From Betaproteobacteria bacterium (GTDB lineage: Bacteria > Pseudomonadota > Gammaproteobacteria > Burkholderiales > Burkholderiaceae), in assembly GCA_015654605.1 (NCBI GenBank), contig JAATGO010000373.1, positions 1 through 5,870 of the forward strand: a DNA stretch of 5,870 bases. The letters are read 5' to 3'. Positions 1-5,356 of the stretch are shown here, one piece after another; positions within the stretch are counted from its first letter, which is position 1, and each line of letters opens with the position of its first letter. Position numbers and translations under genes: made by a program. Below the pieces are notes generated by a model that made no database searches, was not told the origin of the DNA, and was given only the letters and a program-made list of their open reading frames with translations.

Positions 1-1215
1 ACGAAACTTGCTACCCAGTGAAGCCGCAAACTCCTTTGATTCAAAGAGTGTCTGCAACACCGACGCAATGTCCCCATCACTATGTTGAAAAGTCGCTGCC
101 ATGTGAGCAACTAAAGCATCTGATGGCGTATCCCCCACAAAGTAGACGGCCAGCTTATGTGAAATGAAACGTGCTGTTGCTGGCGCGCGTGCCAACCTAT
201 CCAATGCTTCGTCAACTTCTTCCATTCCGCGCGCATGCAGTGGGGCTCCTAAAAATATCTTGCGGCCATAATCATGGCGAGCAGGGTTAAACTCGAAGAT
301 CCCCTGGCGCACGTAATCGGAAGCAATCGCTTTAACCAGCTTAGGAGGAGCCGTATCAATAGGACGCAAATTAATCCCTACTCCCGTCAACACTCGAGCT
401 AATTCTTGCACATCTGCCTGTGTGTAACCACTACCCACGCCGAGTGTGTGCAATTCCATCAATTCTCTGGCGTAATTTTCATTGATGCGATGAACCGCAT
501 TCTGTGCATTATCCAAATACACCAACATCGCGGGATGTCGCACTGTTGCCTTGAGCAAATCCCTAAAGTGCCCCAACGCATGTTGGCGAATGGCCGTCTC
601 TTCGTAATCACCGACCATGGCACGTGTCATCCCCTTACTGGCGCTCACATTGAAATGATTCACCCAGAACCATGTCATCTGCTCCTGTAACTGATTCGGG
701 GAATACAATGCGCGCAAGATGAATCGCTGCTGCGTTTCTCGTAACAAGGTATTTAATTTCTGTTGATACGCCTGCCGTGCCGCTTGCCTCTGCGTCTCAT
801 CTTCCAACGCATCTGCTTCTTTCCGTTGTGCTTCGAGTGCAATCGCCAATTGGCTGACAGGTTCTTGCGAGATCGTCATAGCATCAATCTGATCCCGTGC
901 CATCGCAGGCAACTGCGCCGAATGTGGATGCAACTGATCACGTAACCATACAGGCAAGCCCTTGCGCTGCAATACATGCAGATCTTCTACTGAAGGTCCC
1001 CATGTTATTCGACTCAGCCAACGTAATTGTGTTGCCTCACTCAAGTTATCCTGCGGTACTGAAGGAAGAGGAACACTGCTGCAAGCAGTAACGAGAAGGG
1101 GAATAATAATGATGGCTGGACGACATCTGGAAAAGATGCGTAAGCACACGACAGCAAGCCAGAAAATGACCGCTCGGAACGATTTGGGAAATAGAGAAAG
1201 CAGATTGTTTTTCAT
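1..1215 (-). CDS. DUF1800 family lipoprotein (3' end beyond the window)
   Basis: The visible part is 405 residues with no stop; the C-terminus lies off the left edge. The DUF1800 signature is clear: an N-terminal 'LRWLSRITWGPS' segment (about residues 64-75), 'MTWFWVNHFNV' (180-190), 'NYARELMELHTLGV' (247-260) followed by a GYTQADVQELARVLTG stretch, 'RHDYGRK' (from 313), and an ARAPATARFISHKLAVYFV-type segment near 345-363. The start ATG is at 1215-1213, with GGAGAG at 1223-1218 just upstream, slightly close. Residues 40-45 (LLVTAC) form a lipobox with Cys45 as the predicted lipidated residue, so the protein should be exported and membrane-anchored. A charged, Gln/Glu-rich, probably helical stretch spans about 120-160. 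DUF1800 has no established biochemical activity; genes of this family often sit beside a DUF1501 gene, which may lie off the left edge (inference). Odd: the pre-lipobox region is long and has two hydrophobic segments. Family call is confident, function unknown. Confidence 0.9.
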   Translation of the reverse strand, partial: MKNNLLSLFPKSFRAVIFWLAVVCLRIFSRCRPAIIIIPLLVTACSSVPLPSVPQDNLSEATQLRWLSRITWGPSVEDLHVLQRKGLPVWLRDQLHPHSAQLPAMARDQIDAMTISQEPVSQLAIALEAQRKEADALEDETQRQAARQAYQQKLNTLLRETQQRFILRALYSPNQLQEQMTWFWVNHFNVSASKGMTRAMVGDYEETAIRQHALGHFRDLLKATVRHPAMLVYLDNAQNAVHRINENYARELMELHTLGVGSGYTQADVQELARVLTGVGINLRPIDTAPPKLVKAIASDYVRQGIFEFNPARHDYGRKIFLGAPLHARGMEEVDEALDRLARAPATARFISHKLAVYFVGDTPSDALVAHMAATFQHSDGDIASVLQTLFESKEFAASLGSKFR

Positions 1216-1298
1216 CACTCTCCAATATCATGGCATGACATGCATCAGTGAACAACTGCCCTGATTATTCGCTATGATACTGAGTGCAGAGAAACTCG

Positions 1299-1342
1299 GG
1301 CAAACCCCACTTACCAATGATGCAGGGTAAGAGAAGTTTGCC
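1299..1342 (-). terminator. Long hairpin downstream of icd, probable terminator or mRNA 3'-end structure
   Basis: Read as minus-strand RNA, the arms are GGCAAACUUC (1342-1333) and GGGGUUUGCC (1308-1299), making ten pairs of which two are G-U. A single U-U mismatch follows, then six further pairs CUUACC/GGUAAG (1331-1326 with 1315-1310) around a 10-nt loop. On the plus strand the positions between the two perfect blocks (1306-1309 against 1332-1335) become mostly C-A and A-A mismatches, so the structure favours minus-strand transcripts. It begins 41 nt after the icd stop codon. The downstream minus-strand sequence is only modestly U-rich (TTTCTC starting four bases after the stem). It could be a terminator with a poor U-tract or a 3'-end stabiliser that lets some readthrough reach the DUF1800 gene. 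Confidence 0.6.
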
Positions 1343-1383
1343 TACTTTTACCAGACACTGCAAGGCGTCTAGTTGTAACATCC

Positions 1384-2637
1384 TCACATATTGGCGATCA
1401 TGACATCACCAAAACCGGAACATGACACTTGAGTGGCACCTTCCATCAGACGAGCAAAGTCGTAAGTCACTTTCTTAGAGGAAATTGATTTTTGCGTAGA
1501 CTCAATAATCAAATCTGCCGCTTCAAACCAACCCATGTGACGTAGCATCATTTCTGCCGACAAAATCAGTGAACCTGGATTCACGTAATCTTTACCAGCA
1601 TACTTAGGGGCTGTACCGTGTGTCGCTTCGAACATTGCAACAGAATCCGACAGGTTGGCACCTGGAGCAATTCCGATCCCACCCACTTGTGCGGCCAGTG
1701 CATCGGAGATGAAATCGCCATTCAAATTGAGTGTAGCAATGACGCTGTATTCATTTGGACGCAACAGGATTTGCTGCAGGAAGGCATCGGCAATAGAATC
1801 TTTGACGATAATTTCGCGACCAGTTTTTGGATTCTTGAATTTTGCCCAAGGACCGCCATCAATCAACTCAGCACCAAATTCTTTTTGTGCCAAAGCATAA
1901 GCCCAATCACGGAAACCACCTTCGGTGAATTTCATGATATTACCCTTGTGAACAATTGTCACTGACGGCTTATCATTATCGATCGCATATTGAATTGCCT
2001 TGCGTACCAAGCGTTCCGTACCTTCACGTGATACTGGTTTGATACCGATACCGGATGTTTCTGGAAAGCGTATTTTCTTTACACCCATATCCTTGATCAA
2101 GAAATTGATCAATTTTTTCACTTCTGCAGAACCTTCCTGCCATTCAATACCAGCATAAATGTCTTCCGAGTTTTCACGGAAAATGACCATGTCAGTTTTT
2201 TCTGGTTCACGCACTGGCGAAGGAACACCCTTAAAATAACGCACTGGGCGCAAACAGACATAGAGATCTAATTGCTGACGCAATGCTACGTTCAGTGAGC
2301 GAATACCACCACCAACTGGTGTCGTCAAAGGACCTTTGATCGATACCACATATTCTTTGACTGCATCCAGCGTTTCTTCTGGCAACCAGACATCTGGACC
2401 ATATACCTTGGTCGACTTCTCACCAGCATAAATTTCCATCCAGTTGATCTTGCGCTTGCCACCATAGGCTTTTGCAACGGCAGCATCTACTACTTTAATC
2501 ATCACCGGACTGATATCGACTCCGGTTCCATCGCCTTCGATATAAGGAATAATTGGATTATCCGGTACGTTGAGCGAAAAATCTGCATTGACGGTAATTT
2601 TCTTACCTTCGGCTGGCACTTTGATATGTTGATACAT
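1384..2637 (-). CDS. icd: NADP-dependent isocitrate dehydrogenase
   Basis: This enzyme converts isocitrate and NADP+ to 2-oxoglutarate, CO2 and NADPH in the cytoplasmic TCA cycle. It is a full-length homodimeric-type protein of 417 residues (E. coli Icd has 416) with residues offset by +1 from E. coli. Visible are the isocitrate-binding Ser114 in GGGIRSLN, Arg120, Arg130 and Arg154, catalytic Tyr161 and Lys231, and metal-binding Asp284, Asp308 and Asp312. The NADP-specificity residues Lys345, Tyr346, Val352, Tyr392 and Arg396 are all present, so NADP rather than NAD is predicted. Ser114 corresponds to the site phosphorylated by AceK in enterics; whether AceK exists here cannot be seen. The start ATG (2637-2635) has GGAGA at 2647-2643, five bases upstream. 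The stop is TGA at 1386-1384. It is divergent from rluE and followed by a strong hairpin. No defect is seen. Confidence 0.98.
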   Translation of the reverse strand: MYQHIKVPAEGKKITVNADFSLNVPDNPIIPYIEGDGTGVDISPVMIKVVDAAVAKAYGGKRKINWMEIYAGEKSTKVYGPDVWLPEETLDAVKEYVVSIKGPLTTPVGGGIRSLNVALRQQLDLYVCLRPVRYFKGVPSPVREPEKTDMVIFRENSEDIYAGIEWQEGSAEVKKLINFLIKDMGVKKIRFPETSGIGIKPVSREGTERLVRKAIQYAIDNDKPSVTIVHKGNIMKFTEGGFRDWAYALAQKEFGAELIDGGPWAKFKNPKTGREIIVKDSIADAFLQQILLRPNEYSVIATLNLNGDFISDALAAQVGGIGIAPGANLSDSVAMFEATHGTAPKYAGKDYVNPGSLILSAEMMLRHMGWFEAADLIIESTQKSISSKKVTYDFARLMEGATQVSCSGFGDVMIANM

Positions 2638-2742
2638 CGTTGTCTCCGACAGTTAAACGGAAAAAAAAGAAATTCTCTTACACTTCACTTCTTGCACTCA
2701 ATCCATGAACAGATCAGGCACACATCAGCAAAACTGCATGCT

Positions 2743-2751
2743 TGTATACCA
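2743..2751 (-). promoter_or_regulatory. Possible extended -10 element for icd
   Basis: Minus-strand TGGTATACA carries a TGn extension before TATACA (four of six matches to TATAAT). It would give an icd leader of about 100 nt. The best upstream -35 candidate, TTGTGG (2773-2768), is 19 bp away, which is too long, so the case rests on the extended -10. The same bases form a GTATAC palindrome (2744-2749) and could instead be part of a repressor site. Confidence 0.25.
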
Positions 2752-2904
2752 ACAGACAGCAGAGCCACCACAATGCTGACCTGCACTAATCTCTATCCCG
2801 GGACTGCAAATGGATCATAAAGGACTTGTGCCACATGATTCCCCGACAGACTACACTCTTATCAAGTGAATAGAGAATCGTCATGACAGACATCACTGCC
2901 ACAA

Positions 2905-2918
2905 GTCTTATATAAGAC
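2905..2918. promoter_or_regulatory. Perfect 14-bp palindrome GTCTTATATAAGAC, candidate operator
   Basis: The two half-sites GTCTTAT and ATAAGAC are exactly complementary with no spacer. The palindrome lies between the divergent icd and rluE genes and overlaps the candidate -35 of the rluE-facing promoter. A symmetric AT-centred site of this size is what a dimeric regulator, for example of the GntR type, would bind. Which regulator binds it, and whether icd or rluE is the target, is inference. A 14-bp palindrome is not extremely rare by chance (about 0.4 expected in this window), so its position carries most of the weight. Confidence 0.5.
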
Positions 2919-2943
2919 ACAAGACATGTAGACCCTGTATTAT
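2914..2943 (+). promoter_or_regulatory. Possible sigma-70 promoter facing rluE
   Basis: The -35 candidate AAGACA (2914-2919, four of six matches to TTGACA) is followed by an 18-bp spacer and TATTAT (2938-2943, five of six matches to TATAAT). Transcription would begin near 2950, leaving a leader of about 110 nt before the rluE start. The -35 overlaps the 14-bp palindrome, so a protein bound there would block it. Confidence 0.35.
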
Positions 2944-2974
2944 GCACTACTATTTTACTGGGCGCCATGTTTTT

Positions 2975-2991
2975 GCAACGCTAAGCAACGC
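2975..2991 (+). repeat. Short direct repeat GCAACGC-TAA-GCAACGC
   Basis: Two identical 7-bp copies (2975-2981 and 2985-2991) are separated by TAA, a 10-bp period close to one helical turn. They lie in the predicted rluE leader, downstream of its possible promoter. They could be tandem protein half-sites or chance. Confidence 0.4.
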
Positions 2992-3060
2992 GAGACAAAC
3001 TGGCCGGACAGGTCGTACAATTCGCGGACGCATCATTTTTATTCATTCACTAACTCCTGC

Positions 3061-3630
3061 ATGCCCCTTATCCTGTTTAACAAACCATACCAGGTCATGT
3101 GTCAATTTTCTCCACAGCCGGGCCGCCAAACCCTATCAGATTACCTGACATGGCCGGGTATTTACCCTGCTGGGCGACTGGATGCTGATAGTGAAGGTTT
3201 GCTACTTCTGACAGATGATGGGCGCTTGCAGCACAACATCAGCCATCCCAGCCATAAACAAGCCAAAACTTATCTAGTGCAAGTAGATGGTATCCCTGAT
3301 CAAACTTGCCTGAAAAAATTAAGTGAGCCACTTAATCTTGGAGATTTCATTACACAAAAATGTATCGTCAAAAAAGTGATGGAGCCCACATGGCTATGGC
3401 CTCGCCATCCACCGATTCGTCAACGCACCAATCAACCGACAAGTTGGCTCACGCTACAACTGAGTGAAGGAAAAAACCGCCAAGTACGGCGTATGACACC
3501 AGCGGTAGGCTTGCCAACACTACGGCTGATACGTATTGCGATCGGACCTTACTCACTGCAAACACATCCACTATTACCAGGCGACTGGCTAGAAGTTAAT
3601 CCAAAGGTTTTGTTTATAAAAAATAGCTGA
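3061..3630 (+). CDS. rluE: 23S rRNA pseudouridine synthase, RluE type
   Basis: The 189-residue protein belongs to the RsuA/RluB/E/F pseudouridine synthase group and lacks an S4 RNA-binding domain, as RluE does. RluE of E. coli makes pseudouridine 2457 in 23S rRNA; the same target here is inferred from similarity. Motif I, GRLDADSEGLLLLT (38-51), contains the catalytic Asp41. Other RluE-like blocks are ILFNKPYQVMCQF (4-16), the YLVQVDGIPD strand (71-80), WLWPRHPPIRQR (111-122) with PTSWL, and the C-terminal EGKNRQVRRMT (136-146) followed by LPTLRLIRIAIGPYSL. E. coli RluE is longer (217 residues) because of an N-terminal basic extension that is absent here. The ATG at 3061 fits homologue N-termini, but no Shine-Dalgarno is visible before it. 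The frame stays open upstream to at least 2941 without an ATG, GTG or TTG start. It is divergent from icd. Confidence 0.93.
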   Translation: MPLILFNKPYQVMCQFSPQPGRQTLSDYLTWPGIYPAGRLDADSEGLLLLTDDGRLQHNISHPSHKQAKTYLVQVDGIPDQTCLKKLSEPLNLGDFITQKCIVKKVMEPTWLWPRHPPIRQRTNQPTSWLTLQLSEGKNRQVRRMTPAVGLPTLRLIRIAIGPYSLQTHPLLPGDWLEVNPKVLFIKNS

Positions 3631-3716
3631 TCAACCCACTCATTGTACGTACATATTTATAGGCACGTTAGTGAGAAAGACACCGAAATCTAATGATGTA
3701 ATAAAGAAATAAGTAA

Positions 3717-3738
3717 CAATGTGCAACCGCACATATTG
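3717..3738. repeat. Small inverted repeat downstream of rluE
   Basis: ATGTGC (3719-3724) and GCACAT (3729-3734) are perfectly complementary around a 4-base AACC loop. With a two-base bulge the pairing extends to CAAT/ATTG. No T-run follows, so an intrinsic terminator for rluE is doubtful. It may only be a 3' hairpin or an operator-like site. Confidence 0.35.
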
Positions 3739-3877
3739 CGTCCTTTAGGGCTCAACCACGCTAACCATCGCACGTTTACCGCGAAATACCCCTACTCTTT
3801 TGCGTCAATCAATTTACTGATATCACATATTTTTAAAAATGATGTCAACCAACAGCTAGCTCCCTCGTTATTTACCT

Positions 3878-3893
3878 TGATTCACAAGAATCA
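3878..3893. promoter_or_regulatory. Inverted repeat TGATTC-ACAA-GAATCA upstream of the small secreted-protein gene
   Basis: This perfect 6-bp inverted repeat with a 4-base spacer ends 33 bp before the start codon at 3927. An AT-rich palindrome, ATTTTTAAAAAT (3829-3840), lies about 40 bp further upstream. I could not place a convincing -35/-10 pair for the gene. The repeat could be an operator or a hairpin in the mRNA leader. Confidence 0.35.
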
Positions 3894-3926
3894 CCGTTTT
3901 CCTAAACTATTAATGAGGAACTAAAA

Positions 3927-4121
3927 ATGAATAAGTTGATCGCCGCTCTGATCGCAGGTCTATTTGCTACTTCCGTATTCGCACAAGCTGCAGCTCCTGC
4001 TGCAGAACCAGCTGCGACAACTCCTGCAGCTGCTCCAAAAGCTCACAAAGCTCACAAGGGTCACAAAGCTAAAAAAGCGAAGAAAGAAGCTGCTCCAGCG
4101 GCTGAAGCTCCAGCAAAATAA
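3927..4121 (+). CDS. Small secreted Ala/Lys/His-rich protein, acid-shock-like
   Basis: The 64-residue product starts with a standard signal peptide: MNK, then a hydrophobic stretch (4-18) and a predicted signal peptidase I cut after VFA (residue 19). The mature part is about 45 residues of extreme composition: an Ala/Pro/Glu segment (20-37), a basic segment (38-53) with three AHK/GHK triplets followed by AKK repeats, and an Ala/Glu/Pro tail ending in Lys64. There is no Cys or aromatic residue after the signal peptide, so it should be disordered and strongly basic in the periplasm or outside. Similar small Ala/Lys-rich exported proteins, including Asr-type acid-shock proteins, are known in proteobacteria; a role in acid or envelope stress is inference only. 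The start is supported by GAGGA at 3915-3919, seven bases before the ATG. A strong terminator follows, so it is probably monocistronic. Confidence 0.85.
   Translation: MNKLIAALIAGLFATSVFAQAAAPAAEPAATTPAAAPKAHKAHKGHKAKKAKKEAAPAAEAPAK
4038..4073 (+). repeat. 9-bp tandem repeats coding Lys-Ala-His triplets
   Basis: Units AAAGCTCAC, AAAGCTCAC and AAGGGTCAC, then the diverged AAAGCTAAA, encode KAH, KAH, KGH and KAK. The repeat keeps the reading frame, so copy-number change would lengthen or shorten the basic segment without a frameshift. Confidence 0.75.
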
Positions 4122-4143
4122 TTCTGTACCAATAGCAGCCCTA

Positions 4144-4169
4144 TAAAGGTCGGTGTATCCCAGCCTTTA
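4144..4169 (+). repeat. Minor hairpin in the 3' region of the small secreted-protein gene
   Basis: TAAAGG (4144-4149) pairs with CCTTTA (4164-4169). A U-G pair and, past one mismatch, GG/CC extend the stem in plus-strand RNA. It lies between the stop codon at 4121 and the main terminator, has no T-run, and is weaker than that terminator. Confidence 0.3.
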
Positions 4170-4190
4170 CGGTCTCTATATACTACAGAT

Positions 4191-4215
4191 AAAGCCTCCC
4201 TAAATGGGAGGCTTT
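4191..4215. terminator. Intrinsic terminator, probably bidirectional
   Basis: AAAGCCTCCC (4191-4200) and GGGAGGCTTT (4206-4215) form a perfect 10-bp stem with a 5-base TAAAT loop. The A/T ends provide TTT after the GC-rich stem on both strands. It sits between the convergent secreted-protein gene, whose stop is 70 bp away, and the LysR gene, whose stop is 97 bp away. It therefore probably ends both transcripts, though the T-tracts are short. Confidence 0.85.
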
Positions 4216-4311
4216 CTGCATTAAAGGCCATATAATCAATCGTTTACGATACTTTCCCGGCAGACACTCTCGACATCCTTCCCTTATCCACTGACCCTCT
4301 CTATTTTTTTC

Positions 4312-5214
4312 TTAGTGGGAAAGCAGTTTATGGCACTGTGCCTGTAAAAAATCACGCAATTGCTGTATCACTGGAGTCAGTGATGTTCGATGCGGACTCA
4401 CCAGTTGTAAAGGTGCAGGCTGACCGTGCTCTTGCGGGAACAACTCAACCAAGCGACCTGCTCGCAAGTCTGCCAACACATCAATACGAGATTTGTAGAC
4501 CACTCCCACCCCTGCCAACGCCCAACGTCGCACCACGTCCGCATCATCACTGATCCTATCTCCCGCCACCGCAATCGTATGTACACCACCCGGCAGATGA
4601 AAACTCCAGCGCTCATGGGTATGCTCTCCCATAACATAGCGCAGACAATTATGTTGGCGCAGATCATCTGGCGTACGAGGGGCGCCATAGCGTTCAATAT
4701 AGGTCGGTGCTGCGCATAAGGTGCGGCGATTAGAAGGGGCAATAGGAAGAGAAACCATGCTGGAATCTGCCAGGCTCCCGTAGCGCACAGCGGCGTCCAA
4801 TGGGTCACGAAAAAAATCCAGCATTTGATCGCTAATGCGCAGATGAAGAGAGATTTTAGAATGCAATTGCTGGAATTGATCCAGCCACGGCAATAGCACA
4901 TTGCGTCCCAAATCAGAAGGTGCAGACAATCGCAGCGCACCGACGATCTCCTCGCGTCCTTTTGCTACGGCATCCTCTCCACTGACCAATGCGGCCAGCA
5001 CTGCTCGTGCGTGAGGCAGATAGCGCTCACCACTCTCAGATAGCCTCATGCTCCGCGTCGAGCGCACAAAGAGACGAATACCCAGTGAGCGCTCCAAACG
5101 TTGGACAGCACTACTTGCCAATGCTGGGGTAATATCCATTTGCCTAGCTGCGGCAGAAAAACTGCCCGCATCAGAAGTCCGCACAAACACCTGAAGATCA
5201 TCAAATCGGATCAT
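4312..5214 (-). CDS. LysR-family transcriptional regulator
   Basis: The 300-residue protein is of normal LysR length. Residues 4-62 are the winged helix-turn-helix: FDDLQVFVRTSDAGSFSAAAR, then TPALASSAVQRLE, then LGIRLFVRSTRSMRLSESG, a pattern typical of the CrgA-like subgroup. The rest is the substrate-binding domain that senses a small effector. The start chosen is ATG at 5214-5212; a TTG three codons upstream (5223-5221) would add MTK. Neither has a clear Shine-Dalgarno, but the ATG leaves a more usual leader (about 20 nt) from the predicted promoter. The stop is TAA at 4314-4312. It is divergent from the MDR oxidoreductase, a common regulator-target layout, so control of that gene is likely. 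The candidate operator on its own promoter suggests autorepression. The effector is unknown. Confidence 0.95.
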   Translation of the reverse strand: MIRFDDLQVFVRTSDAGSFSAAARQMDITPALASSAVQRLERSLGIRLFVRSTRSMRLSESGERYLPHARAVLAALVSGEDAVAKGREEIVGALRLSAPSDLGRNVLLPWLDQFQQLHSKISLHLRISDQMLDFFRDPLDAAVRYGSLADSSMVSLPIAPSNRRTLCAAPTYIERYGAPRTPDDLRQHNCLRYVMGEHTHERWSFHLPGGVHTIAVAGDRISDDADVVRRWALAGVGVVYKSRIDVLADLRAGRLVELFPQEHGQPAPLQLVSPHRTSLTPVIQQLRDFLQAQCHKLLSH

Positions 5215-5242
5215 TTTCGTCAATTTAAAGAAAGTGTTTGCG

Positions 5243-5271
5243 ATTTTAGGCTATTTTTCATTTCCCAACAA
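5243..5271 (-). promoter_or_regulatory. Promoter of the LysR regulator gene
   Basis: On the minus strand, TTGTTG (5271-5266) is followed by exactly 17 bp and TAAAAT (5248-5243, five of six matches to TATAAT). Transcription should start near 5236, about 20 nt before the ATG at 5214. This short leader favours the ATG over the TTG at 5223. Confidence 0.6.
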
Positions 5272-5279
5272 TAAATGAA
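5257..5279. promoter_or_regulatory. Candidate LysR operator with T-N11-A core
   Basis: TTCATTT (5257-5263) and AAATGAA (5273-5279) are a perfect 7-bp inverted repeat with a 9-base spacer. It contains the LysR-type T-N11-A spacing (T5261, A5273). It covers the -35 of the regulator's own promoter and lies about 78 bp before the oxidoreductase start. That position fits repression of the regulator and activation of the divergent gene. Binding is inferred. Confidence 0.6.
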
Positions 5280-5281
5280 GA

Positions 5282-5295
5282 TAGCGCATACGCTA
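5282..5295. promoter_or_regulatory. Second inverted repeat TAGCG-CATA-CGCTA in the divergent promoter
   Basis: This perfect 5-bp inverted repeat begins three bases after the candidate LysR operator, on the side of the oxidoreductase gene. It may be an activation half-site or a separate factor's site. No good -35/-10 pair for the oxidoreductase is visible, as is common for activator-dependent promoters. Confidence 0.35.
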
Positions 5296-5356
5296 ATGAA
5301 AGTACTTACTCATTACGATCCCAAGTCACTATGTATTCTTAAGAAGGAGCACCCCC

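Larger units (their letters stand above)
2638..3060. other. 423-bp divergent intergenic region between icd and rluE
   Basis: No convincing gene lies here. The short open frames have no ribosome binding site and no recognisable product. The region should hold the promoters of both flanking genes. It contains the icd Shine-Dalgarno (2643-2647), a GTATAC-centred possible extended -10 for icd (2743-2751), an 8-bp inverted pair GACTTGTG (2823-2830) / CACAAGTC (2900-2907), a perfect 14-bp palindrome (2905-2918), a possible rluE promoter (2914-2943), and a short direct repeat (2975-2991). The length is generous for two simple promoters and would fit transcription-factor control of icd. A small RNA cannot be excluded, but no terminator-like hairpin is visible. 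Confidence 0.6.

Noticed and set aside
1233..1243. 11-base palindrome GCATG-A-CATGC upstream of the DUF1800 gene
   Set aside because: It is short, adjacent to the ribosome binding site, and lacks an associated promoter; chance is a sufficient explanation.
1046..1255. 69-residue minus-strand open frame overlapping the DUF1800 start
   Set aside because: It is out of frame with the DUF1800 protein, which matches its family from just after the lipobox. The Shine-Dalgarno lies inside this frame and serves the DUF1800 ATG.
406..1264. Several plus-strand open frames across the left part of the window
   Set aside because: All are antisense shadows of the continuous DUF1800 reading frame on the minus strand.
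2786..2968. 60-residue minus-strand open frame in the icd-rluE spacer
   Set aside because: No ribosome binding site before its ATG, composition not protein-like, and it would run across the 14-bp palindrome and promoter elements.
3644..3653. 10-bp palindrome TGTACGTACA just after rluE
   Set aside because: It is too short to be notable alone and has no T-run to act as a terminator.
3721..3924. 67-residue open frame starting with GTG, ending just before the secreted-protein gene
   Set aside because: No Shine-Dalgarno, no recognisable motif, and it spans the inverted repeats of the promoter region. It is best read as noncoding.
4398..4940. 180-residue minus-strand frame inside the LysR gene
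   Set aside because: Shifted frame of a well-supported LysR protein; Trp/Cys-rich and without homology signs.
5221..5223. TTG start for the LysR gene (303 residues)
   Set aside because: It would leave only about 12 nt from the predicted transcription start, has no Shine-Dalgarno, and adds three residues outside the conserved domain. The ATG at 5214 is preferred, but the TTG is not excluded.
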